A DNA stretch of 64,000 nt from Chondrosia reniformis (lineage: Eukaryota; Porifera; Demospongiae; Chondrillida; Chondrillidae), in assembly GCA_947172415.1 (NCBI GenBank), contig OX359193.1, positions 7,310,501 through 7,374,500 on the forward strand, read 5' to 3'. The notes under the pieces were generated by a model. The model was given only the letters and a program-made list of their open reading frames with translations. It was not told the origin of the DNA and did no database searches. This document shows positions 35,401 to 46,000 of this stretch, in pieces. Position 1 is the first letter of the stretch. Each line of letters begins with the position of its first letter. A program made the position numbers and the translations under genes.

Positions 35401-37213
35401 TACACAGGTGACCAACTCTGCTTGCTTGTTGCGCAAGTTCCCTGCAAATGATCTTTTGCATCATTTGTGGATTGACAGTATTACAGGACTGAATTGCCTG
35501 GTACAACAACAAGTGATACACTTCTATCACAAAGAGACAAATGGGAGTCAAACACTCCTCCAGTTTTACTCCAAAGAGGTAAGTGGAGTGTAAACTGTGC
35601 TCACTTGTTTAGCAGAGGGGATATATCTTTGAAAGGGTTTATCCTTTGATCTCTTCTCTAAGAAGACCCACCCCCAGGGTGAAGTATCCTACCACAAACA
35701 AGGAGTTTACGTAAATGAAAATTTGCATCTTTAGATGCTCAAAAGAGATTAATGGTAAACCCTTTCAAAGATACCAAGTTTGACATAGAAGAAACTCCTA
35801 CCTTATCTGGAGGTACGCAATCACAGTTTTGCCTCTCTTAACAACTACCTCCCAAGAGTAACATACGTATGTCTCTTAGGTGCACACATTTTTGAGGTCC
35901 CAAATGTAATTCTGTTAAACCCAATACATGCGCACCCTCCTAAATACAGACACCTCTCTATTCCGTATTGTGGTCAGTAAATTGACCCCAATGTATAGAA
36001 TTGCTACACAAAATTCATTCTAGAATGTGAAAAATACATACGTAACTACACTAAAGCTAGACAATTTAGGCAGCGGCCATCTTTGTCTGAGCTCCACAAG
36101 CATCTCCTCTCGTCATTGGGTGTACTTTTATTGGACCTATAAAGTACTGTAGAGCAAAAACTTTTAACTTTAACAAACAAACTAACAAAGTTTAAGCGGT
36201 TTAAGTTTAACTTAAGAGCAAGGATAAACAAACTAGAAGATTTACTTTGTTAATACCTAGTTCTGTTGTAAGTATACAGTGTACATTGTATTAATATGGA
36301 TGTACAGTATACATTGTATTAATATGGATGTACAGTATACATTGTATTAATATGGATATACAGTATACATTGTATTAATATGGATATACAGTATACATTG
36401 TATTAATATGGATATACAGTATACATTGTATTAATATGAATGTACAGTATACATTGTATTAATATGGATGTACAGTATACATTGTATTAATATGGATGTA
36501 CAGTATACATTGTATTAATATGGATGTACAGTATACATTGTATTAATATGGATGTACAATATACAGAAAGGGTTCATTTTTTATCATGATTTTAGTCACA
36601 AACTTTTTGTTGGATGTTTCGACCTTGAGGTCTTATTCAGTAAATGTGTCCTTAGTTGCTCAAAAGAGATTAAAGGTGAACCCTTTCAAAGATATACGTA
36701 CATTAATAAGTAAAGGTCTTCTGGTGAGAGATGAGATTGTTTGTTTTACTATTGGATATGCTGTGAATGGGGTGATTATAGTACGTAGTCATTCTTTAAT
36801 ATTTCCTAAGTTGTCCTTTTGTCGCGTCGTAATTATGATTACATTGTAAAATTTGAATAACTTGGAGAAGTGATTCTCTGTTTTGTAGTAATATTTTCTG
36901 ATTTGCCTCATTCCTTTCTCCAAGAGACCTGTACAGTGATATCTGTTCATTTGTGCGAGGGTGACACTGTCACTATTTTAGAGGCATTTATGGAATGTGT
37001 CTTGCCAATTAGAATGGATTTAGTCCACTGACTTTTCTGATTTTGTTGCTATACATATGTGGGTAGTACTGCTGACATGGTATTTAGAGCGACAACTGAA
37101 ATATTATATAGCGCTATTGAGGAAGGTCACTTGTTTCATTTCTCTCTTTCTAGTGCGAAGACATTTGCCAGGCTATTCTAGCTAGACAAAGAATACCATC
37201 CCAAGAGGAATAG
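26433..37213 (+). CDS. MADD: MADD-type DENN-domain Rab guanine-nucleotide exchange factor
   Basis: Exons 26433-27188, 28571-28595 (uncertain), 29443-29543, 30162-30266, 30651-30728, 30843-31094, 31355-31424, 31504-32002, 32070-32268, 32698-33986, 34155-34371, 34515-34640, 35408-35578 and 37154-37213 join to 1315 aa. The start [18 protein letters not shown] matches MADD (LLDYLVIVG). A uDENN/cDENN/dDENN module follows: [59 protein letters not shown]. Exon 32070-32268 ([20 protein letters not shown]) and the last exons correspond to conserved MADD middle and C-terminal regions. MADD activates Rab3/Rab27 in vesicle transport. Oddity: exon 32698-33986 carries about 23 copies of a heptapeptide. Exon 2 is a proposed 25-nt microexon needed to keep phase and supply TTLIQSQY. 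Confidence 0.9.
27731..27911. repeat. MITE-like dispersed element, family B, copy 1
   Basis: Lies in MADD intron 1. Contains gatgaggatacaagag, a pyrimidine-rich cttctctactgggcc segment, and an end near cacccttcatcag. The same ordered blocks occur at 37692-37846 and, inverted, at 47553-47672. Confidence 0.75.
27935..28163. repeat. Minisatellite, 23-bp unit, about 9 copies, in MADD intron 1
   Basis: Units of ctctgatcttctgtgagtct plus tgg, directly beside the family-B element. Because 23 is not a multiple of three, frames through the array cycle with a 23-residue period and are not genes. Confidence 0.96.
28935..29385. repeat. Tetranucleotide-derived array (CCATCTAY) in a MADD intron
   Basis: 450 bp of ccatctatccatctaccc-type repeats with interspersed ccattcat units. 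This is a compound microsatellite that ends about 55 bp before exon 29443-29543. Confidence 0.97.
29803..29843. repeat. Perfect inverted repeat, 18-bp arms, 5-nt loop
   Basis: atcattaaactatattca, then cgata, then tgaatatagtttaatgat. It lies in the MADD intron before exon 30162-30266 and could form a stable hairpin. Confidence 0.95.
30510..30606. repeat. Short tandem repeat, 34-bp unit, about 3 copies
   Basis: Units of gacgtttgagctttaaaatc plus tacctgaagtgtgt, in the MADD intron between 30266 and 30651. Confidence 0.9.
33058..33545 (+). repeat. MADD: Coding minisatellite in MADD, 21-bp unit, about 23 copies
   Basis: In-frame 21-bp repeats encode the heptad PPLPQSD, with PPLQQSD variants from cctcaa/cagcaa changes. 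They occupy residues about 818-980 of the predicted protein, between the DENN-linked half and the conserved C-terminal region. The unit is a multiple of three and lacks stops in other frames, so long spurious ORFs appear on both strands. The repeat is proline-rich and likely disordered. Confidence 0.97.
35624..35773. repeat. MITE-like element, family A, copy 1
   Basis: About 150 bp with terminal inverted repeats: left tatctttgaaagggtttat, right the complementary taaaccctttcaaagata. It lies in the MADD intron 35579-37153. No coding sequence. Confidence 0.85.
36273..36560. repeat. Minisatellite, 28-bp unit, about 10 copies, in a MADD intron
   Basis: Units of tgtacagtatacattgtatt plus aatatgga. 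It directly abuts the second family-A element. Confidence 0.96.
36562..36695. repeat. MITE-like element, family A, copy 2
   Basis: Inverted ends cagaaagggttca and tgaaccctttcaaagat match copy 1. The interior contains gtttcgaccttgaggtctt, similar to the foldback element at 39276-39475, and gctcaaaagagattaa shared with copy 1. Confidence 0.8.
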
Positions 37214-37691
37214 TCAGAAATGTTCAATAGTACTACTTCCAACTGATTTTATATCTTCAATTTGTATGCGTACAATTTTAGACAACACAGTACTAATCAC
37301 ATGTACTATCATTAATGTAAAGAACATGTATAATTTACCATTTTAGCTTTAATGTAATTTTCTAGTAACTCAGATGTACAGATAAGTTAATCTGCAAAGT
37401 GGCTTCAATTAATTTTCCTTTTCATCTATATGTACATGTATGATATCAAAAGAATGGTGTATGATTAGAGGATGTAGCATTGTACAGTTCATAGTATATG
37501 TGTCCGGCTGTGAGTTGCTTCCTAATGATGTAGCTATATATCTATGTATGAGTATACTCAAAGTGACAATCAAACTGCAAGTAAACACAATTAGACAGTG
37601 AAGTGGTAATACTATTGAAGTGGATCCAGCTATGTGTATGTGTGTATGCTCTTGTGAGTAATCTATAACATCATTTGTTTATATACGTATG

Positions 37692-37846
37692 TACATGCTA
37701 TATCTATTGTACAGTAAAAGGACTATAGGAAACTATAAACCTAGTGAGAGCAGGATGAGGATAAAAGCTATAGTGTCTTCTCTTTATTCTTTTGCTCCAC
37801 TGACCATGGGCAAGACTATTTCTAGGAATAACACCCTTCATCAGTA
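37692..37846. repeat. MITE-like dispersed element, family B, copy 2
   Basis: Shares acatgctata, cctagtgagag, gatgaggata, cttctctttattctttt and aacacccttcatcagta blocks with copy 1 at 27731-27911, in the same order. Confidence 0.75.
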
Positions 37847-39275
37847 GCCTAGCTTAGTCAAACGTCAGCTTTGATGTTACACAGAGCAAGTATATCAAAA
37901 CACTGTTATTCCTATGCCCTATGTATAGATATGAATACCGTACTCTGATAAATAGAATCCTGCCATATGGAATTGTCACTATAATTCTTCTCCACTATAT
38001 AGGCTTTTCCATCAGTGACATAAATTTCGAGTCCTTTTCTGGACCTCTGAAGTCCTTGCATGTTCTCATTGCCTAGCCTTATCTGCTGATAAGGAAACCA
38101 CAAGCTTATTGTACTCCTTGGGAAACATGAGTGGGTGGGGTAAAATCAAATGATGACAGTGGACAGTTAACTTGTGCCATGCTCTGAATAGGAATATACA
38201 TAGACAATTAAAGTACTAATGCGGTCACAATGTAACTAAATCATTCCTTATTAATGATAAATGTTCACTATATAATTAGCTGCCTGCCTTAAGCATTGCT
38301 GAATTTGGTAATGTGTGTACAAAAAAGTAAAATGTTATACATCATATTAATGGACACTTACAGTATATATATATGTCCATTATTGTTATACTATATGTAT
38401 ACAGTATAATATAAATCAGCCCAAATTATATGTTATATATTAAATTAACATCATAATTGATCAAGTAAATGATCTTACAGCATATCAGACCTGTATGTGC
38501 ATATTGTTAATATACTATATATTGTTATTGTAAGGTAAAGGTCCACTATTTGTACATACATAAGTATGTATAGGGAGATATTAAATTATCCTTTTACAAA
38601 TTAGATCAGCTGTACACTACAAATAGAAAATTAAGTAGCTATTCATATACACTACACTGTCTCCTCTAGGTAGGGCACTGGACGGTCTCTCCAAGTCTCT
38701 ATGTATAGAAATGAATTACGAGAGCACCACTTTTAAATGAAATGAAAATGCATGTTCTTCGTAGACAGTATTTCAATGCAGTCATATAATATTTAATGAA
38801 ACAAATTAATATTAATTGCTCCATACCGCTGCAAGTATTTTCAGGATGATTTAACATGAACAATTGGAAAGCATTTTGTACTTTAAATCATCATCATCTG
38901 TTAAAACTTTCTGAGTTCAAACACACTATAGACTTTCTCTGAGTATCTGATAAATCTCTGTGCGTATTATAGGAAAACTTTGTACTTCAAGAATTTCATT
39001 TGTCTCGTTATCCATGTATGTCATTGATGAAGTCAGTCGTGTTTACATATTATAATAGGAAACCATTCTAATCCCAGTAACACTGTACAATAGTAACTCA
39101 GTACAAAACCCTTCTCTCTTAGAAGTTAGCGTAAGGAGTAAGAAACCCTCCTTTAATTATTCAAGCTAAGGCCATTTTAAGGTTATACATACGTATAGTG
39201 ATATCATTAAATACTGACCATTTCAACCCTTTTATATGTGTACATATATATCCTTGATCAACAATCTTACATTAT

Positions 39276-39475
39276 CTTTGAATTGGTTCATCTTGAGTCT
39301 TTTGAGCGTCTAGAGATGCAGTTGGTTTATTATCTTCTTCTTCTTCTCCAGACATTTTGACCCTGAGGGTCTTCTTCAGTGAACTCTCAGGGGTCGAAAC
39401 GTCTGAAGAAGAAGAAGATAATAAACCAACTGCGTCTCTAGACGCTCACAAGACTCAAGATGAACCAATTCAAAG
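39276..39475. repeat. 200-bp foldback (near-perfect palindrome)
   Basis: The left arm starts ctttgaattggttcatcttg and the right arm ends caagatgaaccaattcaaag. The arms pair through ttggtttattatcttcttctt and on to cagacattttgaccctgag against ctcaggggtcgaaacgtctg. Only a short loop (ggtcttcttcagtgaa) remains. A handful of mismatches separate the arms. This is a foldback or MITE-type non-coding element. Confidence 0.93.
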
Positions 39476-39627
39476 GAAAGTCTGGTGCAGTTAGAAGAAA
39501 CCTGTTAACTTCATTACTATATACCATGCATGTTGCTGTGTATGTAAATAACATATATTTGTGGAATAATTTGTATTGCTTTGTCTAAAATTACTTGTAT
39601 CTATTCAGAATATATTGTGTATCTTCT

Positions 39628-39678
39628 ATGTTCATTTAATACTCTATATACAGAGTATATAGAATATTAAATGAACAT
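39628..39678. repeat. 51-bp near-perfect palindrome
   Basis: Starts atgttcatttaata and ends tattaaatgaacat, with no real loop. It lies about 390 bp upstream of the receptor gene start. Confidence 0.9.
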
Positions 39679-40065
39679 TACATTACAGTTAGGTCTGTAT
39701 GCCCAATATATAGAATAACCTATAGCTAGGGTTATATGTAATATTACATACAATGACTAAGAGTATATACTTAACAAATGGACATGTGTATGGGTGACTG
39801 ATAATACATACACTTAATATATATAATGTCTCCAAAAGCACCTAACCATGTCAAGAATGCGTTCCTATTCAGTTACTTCAGACACCAGGCTCTGAGAAGC
39901 CATACAGGTGCAGGCACACACAATGCATAGAAATTCTATAAATTTGCTATCCTATATTCCCAATATAAATAGCAGTGTGTGGGAAGCTGGAATATAAAAG
40001 AGCTGACATGGTATACTTACAAGCTGATAGTAACTATATACCCCTACTCACAGCAGAACACCAGG

Positions 40066-43000
40066 ATGGCCTCTACAAGAAAGAGTTACCTGCTCCTCTT
40101 AGTCTCTGTCTTTCTGGTTTCAAATCATCTGGTATCCTCACAAGGTAAGCTATAGAGCTGCATAATACCTACTGTATATACATAAATGTATCAGCACTAA
40201 TGGTATATAAAAGGCTTACCTATGTAAGGCTGTGGATCTCATGGCCAATCATAAGATATTTCTTGAGGATAAAGTAATTTAAACTGTAGCGATCCTATCA
40301 CATGCACACAAAATGGCTATATATATACTAACTACAGCCCACAGATGAAATATGGAGCCTATATTATAATAGCTAGGAGATATAAATAATAATTAGCTCT
40401 TGAAGGTTAATCATTAAAAACCTCAAAGAATGTATTGAAGCCCTATTCAACATATATAATTGTATACTATACAGCAAACAGCTGCTATATACTGTACGTA
40501 TATAAGAAAATGTCAGTCTTGAATTCGAACTTCAATGGGTTACATTTGGCTGGCTATATGTGAAAATTAAGTTCTCTCCACTTACCTCCTTGTAAGCCTA
40601 TACCCAGGCATCCTCATTGTACCTATAGCCTCCTTTGTAACTTCACCTTCTCAATATGAAGGTGCTGATATTTCCCCACAGACATAAGTATTTGTTCCAA
40701 TAGAGAGTGCGATTTATCCTGTGAATTGATTTAGCATTGACATATAATAAGAACATCTGTTCCAAAGATTCTATATATTTTATAGATATCCTATAGTGGT
40801 ATCTTGAATTATTGGTTATGCTACTTAGAACACCTTAAATGAGTTAGGTGCATGTACTCTTGGAAACTAATGAGTTTAATTAACAAGTGGTATCTTTTTA
40901 GTTGCCAATATGTATTATACATACATTATAAGCAGATACGAAACAGAGGCAGTTTTGTCTGAGTTAAATATACTGTATAAAGTTTGTGTAGTATCGGGGG
41001 GGAGGGTCAAACCTTTGTGTATACATCTTACAAAACATTCGTTCAGGATTGTTACATTACAAAAGTTGAATAATAGTCATGAAGTGTTTGGTTTTTACGG
41101 TAAACACATTAATTTGTGAATTGTCTGAGGGTACTTACCTGTATACATATATACTGTACATGTACACATATATATATTAGGATATACATTACATTTGAGG
41201 AATGGTATATGTTTCAATATTATGCATATTCTTTATCTGTATATGTTCTCTTTTTGTGTAGATCAATGCAATAGTGCATTTCCAGTCATACAAAATATGC
41301 CCAACAAATCTGAATCGTTTACCATTGACAGGAATAGCATTCAAAAATCTATTACAATTAAATTTATTTCTAATCCATTCCAGTGTAATGGTATAATAAC
41401 GGGATATAAGCTTTATACCAACTTGGAGGGTATCACTGGAATCAAGCGCGACGGAATCTATTCTTTCAGTATTTACCAATATAGTAATGAAAATTTTCTT
41501 AAGTCAACTGAAGTTCGATATTCCATTAGTGAGAACACCTCTTCAATTACTGGCACATTCAAACCTGAAATTCATGTTTCTAAGAACTATATAATAGGGT
41601 TGAGATTTGACAAACGTAAAAATATTTATCCTCCTCCAATTTTGTTTGTCCACGACCAAAACTACAGGACTGAACTTGATGATGAAGTGAATTGTGCCTT
41701 GTTAAATCAGTCAGTATCACAGAATATCTGTCAAGTTAAGCCATTGATGGAGCTATTCTTTACACCCAGTAAGTAATTAAAACTGTCACTAAATAGTCAA
41801 ATGTTTTTAGGTACCATAGAGTATTTTTAGTTAATGAATAAGAGGTAACAAGTTGTCACACTCCATTATTCAGTATGAAACAGAGGATTGTATTATGAAA
41901 TGACCTGTATATATGACTAGCACATCACATTTTGTATTTATGTATATGCTGTGTATTCATAGGTCCTATACCCACCCCTACTATTGTTTCCATGGTAACA
42001 AGCAGTCACATGGATTCAAGTCTTGAGACAAGTACTCCAGTGTTGCCATTGGATACTAATACTTCTGGGAAACCATTTATTTCAAATAACTCAACTCATT
42101 TGCAAAGTGATCAATTAAAAAGTAGTGTACACCCAACTCATAGCTTAGGACAAACATCTTCCTTATCAAATGCATCACTTCCAGTGACAATCGAAGGCAA
42201 TAATGATGCTACTTCTAATGCAGTGCAATCATCTTTATCATCACCTAGTCCTACCCTAGAGGTAAACTCTGTCAGCCCAGAGCCCATCACAACCTCCATC
42301 CTCATAATAATAATTCCAGCTGCTACTGTTATTCTTCTTATTCTGATACTCTTGTGTATCCTATTGACCTTTGGGTTGTCAAGGAGATTCAAGAAGGGGG
42401 ACATTGTCACTATAGGTATGCAAATGATATCAAATAATTAGTGATAATTTCTGCTTGAGTTATCAGTTGAGTATATTTGTAACAAGTGCAAAATCACTCA
42501 TTCTCTCTACTTTCCATAGTTGGATCAGATGGGTCATATATAGATGGCATTGGATCTGAAAATCCTTATGACAATATAGATGATGCTAAACATGCAGGCT
42601 TAATTGCTATGGAGAAATCAGTTGCTGATACACAATATAGTTTGAATGGTAACCATGTCCACCATATGGCAACAAGCTCACCTTCAGTACCTTCTCATGA
42701 CAATCCTGAGACTTCACCAGATGTTTCAAGCTTCTATCACACAGTTGAACCAGAACCAACCACTCCAACAGTTCAGAAAAATGAAAGCCTCTTTAAAAAC
42801 GCCACACAACCACCTTTACCCAAACTTCCAATAATTGATGATGACTCAGAGGATGAAGCTCCAAGTGATGAAGATGTATATGAATTGCCTCCTGATTTCC
42901 TGGGCCCAAATGTTAACTATTATAATGTAAGATACACATAGAGATCAGGTTCCATGCTATATCTAATTACTCTTCATTTACTATTTATCAATCGTTTTAG

Positions 43001-46000
43001 ATGTACATTATGCATTTACTTGGTCTTGTTGACGCTCCATTATCCTCGGAAAATGCCTTAATGTACTCATATAGTGGCCCAGCAATAACAATGTAATGTC
43101 AGCTCACCTGCTAAATATAGAAATTTATATTATATATAATGCAATAATGCAATTAATTAAGCTATATATAGGCATGAGGTGTGTATATAGGCTCAAAAAC
43201 AATATTAAGTTAAATCCAGATGCTTTTAAGAATAATGTGTTAATATACTCCAACCCATTAATCTTATCACTTTCACAGACTGTACCTGGAAGCCAAAAAG
43301 AAATCTCAGCAGTTTCATATAATGTTCCTTCAACAGTTAGTAATATACATATACATACATTAAGGCTTTTACAGCACCTTCATATAGTCCATTCATCTAT
43401 TGTGTTGTGCCTTTTTATTTTACAACTATGACTTATTACTCTGCATATATATATATATGCGTTATCACCTATAGTCTATGTCCCTTCTATGCGTATAGTG
43501 AATAGTATCAGTTACATATGTATGCATACACTTACATAATAAGTATTACCTGGCTTACTAAAGATAACACTTTTTCTCTACATTTTTATAAGATTCAGAG
43601 AAGACAAATATTTGCCAACCCTAATGACTGGGAAATTGAAGGGATATATGCAGTCTACCAATCTGTGTCTGGGGCAACAGGAGGTTCATCTAATGCATCA
43701 ATGAAAAACCAATATGCAAAGGTTCTAATACCAGAAAAAAAATCAAGAGATGAATTTTCAGAGAAATGGAATATGTTACCAAAAACTGAGGAGAGGATAT
43801 ATGACGAAATGTCTACCTCCAACTATCAGGAGCTTCCTCTTTCCATTGTCAAGCTAAAGGAGATGTTAGCTCGAGGACGGCATGGTCCAGTGCACAAGGG
43901 CATTTGGCAGAATGGAAAGGAACTGGAGTACATAGCAGTCAAAGTTCTTCGAAAAGGTGCCTCTCCCAAGGAAAGAGTGGAACTGTTACAAGAAGCTCTG
44001 ATCTTGGGAAGATTCCAGCATCCAAATGTTTTGAAGTTGCACGGAGTGATTACTTTAGTAGAACCAGTAAGATGTAGCCGTCATACCAAGAGTTTTTATC
44101 AATTATCTACTATAATACATAGTTCCATATATCTAGCAGCTGTCATTGTCCAAAAAAATGACTCATATTTTGGCCTAATTATTATAATAATTTCTAGAAT
44201 CCATCCATAATTTGATCTTCATTGAGAGTGATAAAAGTGAGATATGATATATTGCATACTGTAAAGGCATGCATACCCTGTTGATTTAATTAGGAAGCCT
44301 TTTATTGAGGGTACCCATAGTTCCATAAATGTTTAGATCAAAGCACTAGTCTGGCTGTCTGTCCTGAATCCTAACATGACTACAGGTCAGAACTTGCAAT
44401 CATATTAAGCACATACATTTCAATGGTCAGTAGATAAAGATGTATTTAGGATAGTTAGAATGTACTTACCAGCAGGAAAGCTTTGAAGTGATGGTAACCT
44501 GTCGGTGCTAAAGTCCAATAGAGACAAATATATATTCCCCCTCCCTCCACACCCTCTCACCCAGAAGCAGGTGTGTATGTATGAAGCCAAGAGTTTTCTT
44601 ATGATTTCAAATAAGAAATAAGAAAGGTAACCTTTTTCATTATATCATTTCTTTAACTTATGTAACTGCAGATAATGGTGATCACTGAACTTGCTACTGA
44701 AGGTGATTTGAAGAGTCACTTGCTGAAATTGCAAGACATGTGAGTGTGTAGTCATGGAAACAGATAACATGTGACTCAGTAGCTCTAGTACACTTTGCTG
44801 CTTGTAATTTAGGACTGGTTCAAGTGGGAAGAAGGTGCTTAACTATTTGTTGAAGTTCTCAAATCAAATTGCAGAAGGAATGAGTTATTTAGAAGAGTGC
44901 AAATTTACTCACAAACACTTAACAGCAAATAATATTCTACTGGACAGTTTTTATAATTGCAAAGTGAGTCTTAATTGAATATGTGGTCATGGCTTCTGTG
45001 TTGTGGCATCTTAATTTACCTTAAATATTCAGACTGATTGCTTCCAAGAATTGTGTACTTCCATAGATCACTTATTGTCTATTACCTAGACTACTCACTT
45101 CTCTATTGAGTCAAGTCATGACTAGTTAGCTAAAGGAGTCGGACATTTCCAAGAAATAAGCACATTTATAATAAAAATAAGGAATCCTTCTAATTGTGTC
45201 AAACTTTAATATTTGGAACTTTTGATTCTTGAGCATCTAAAAATGCTCTGGTCTTCATTACAGTGCTTTTAGATACTCAAATAGTCAAAAGATGTACAAT
45301 CCAACAATTCATGTATATACGTAGATTACTAATGATAATAACTCTATTAAAAGTAATACTAATACTCCATGAATATATAATCTAAATCACCATTTTCCCT
45401 AAATGGTTATTAACTACGTATACGAGGCTAATAAAATCTACCTAGGATTGCTGTTCCTTAACCACAAAGTGCGTGCAACTGTTATCATAGTAAAACAGGG
45501 TTCATATATCATAAACACTATACATAGGTCCTTGCTTACCTGACCCTACATGAACACTTGCATGGTTTATATAAACTCAGACTGTCATTAAAATTCATCA
45601 GCTAAGTATTTATTTGGCAACCATTTTAAATGGTACTTTTTATAGAATGTAATACTTTGTAATTATAACTTCATATTTGTGAGATACATACGTACGTACA
45701 TACATTATATACTAGTTGAGAAAGAAAAATATAAATACAATACAATAGATTTATTATAGTGATACACACATAAAGATGTATGCATTAGGCCAAGATGGGC
45801 CCATGAGTAACTGAGTTGAAAACTAATTATCAGTACAAGAGTTTAATTATGTAATTCTGAAAAGCAATATGATTACTTTTTCTAGCTAGATCAACAAGCT
45901 ATATATAGTGGTAGGTTTAGATATACCTATGCTTTATGTACGTATTTAATTTTCAAATGATAAATGAGTAGGTTCTGTTCCAAGATGTTCATATTCATAA

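Larger units (their letters stand above)
37214..40065. other. Gene-poor spacer with palindromic elements
   Basis: 2.85 kb between the MADD stop and the receptor gene start. It holds a family-B element, the foldback at 39276-39475, a 51-bp palindrome at 39628-39678, and many TACGTA/TATA-rich short palindromes. A minus-strand open segment at 37912-38074 follows a plausible cagcag acceptor and reads smoothly (RKGLEIYVTDGKAYIVEKNY). It could be a gene remnant, but no family was recognised. Confidence 0.6.

Noticed and set aside
37912-38103. Minus-strand ORF reading RKGLEIYVTDGKAYIVEKNY
   Set aside because: It has a plausible upstream acceptor and protein-like composition, but no partner exon, family or promoter was found, so it is not listed as a gene.
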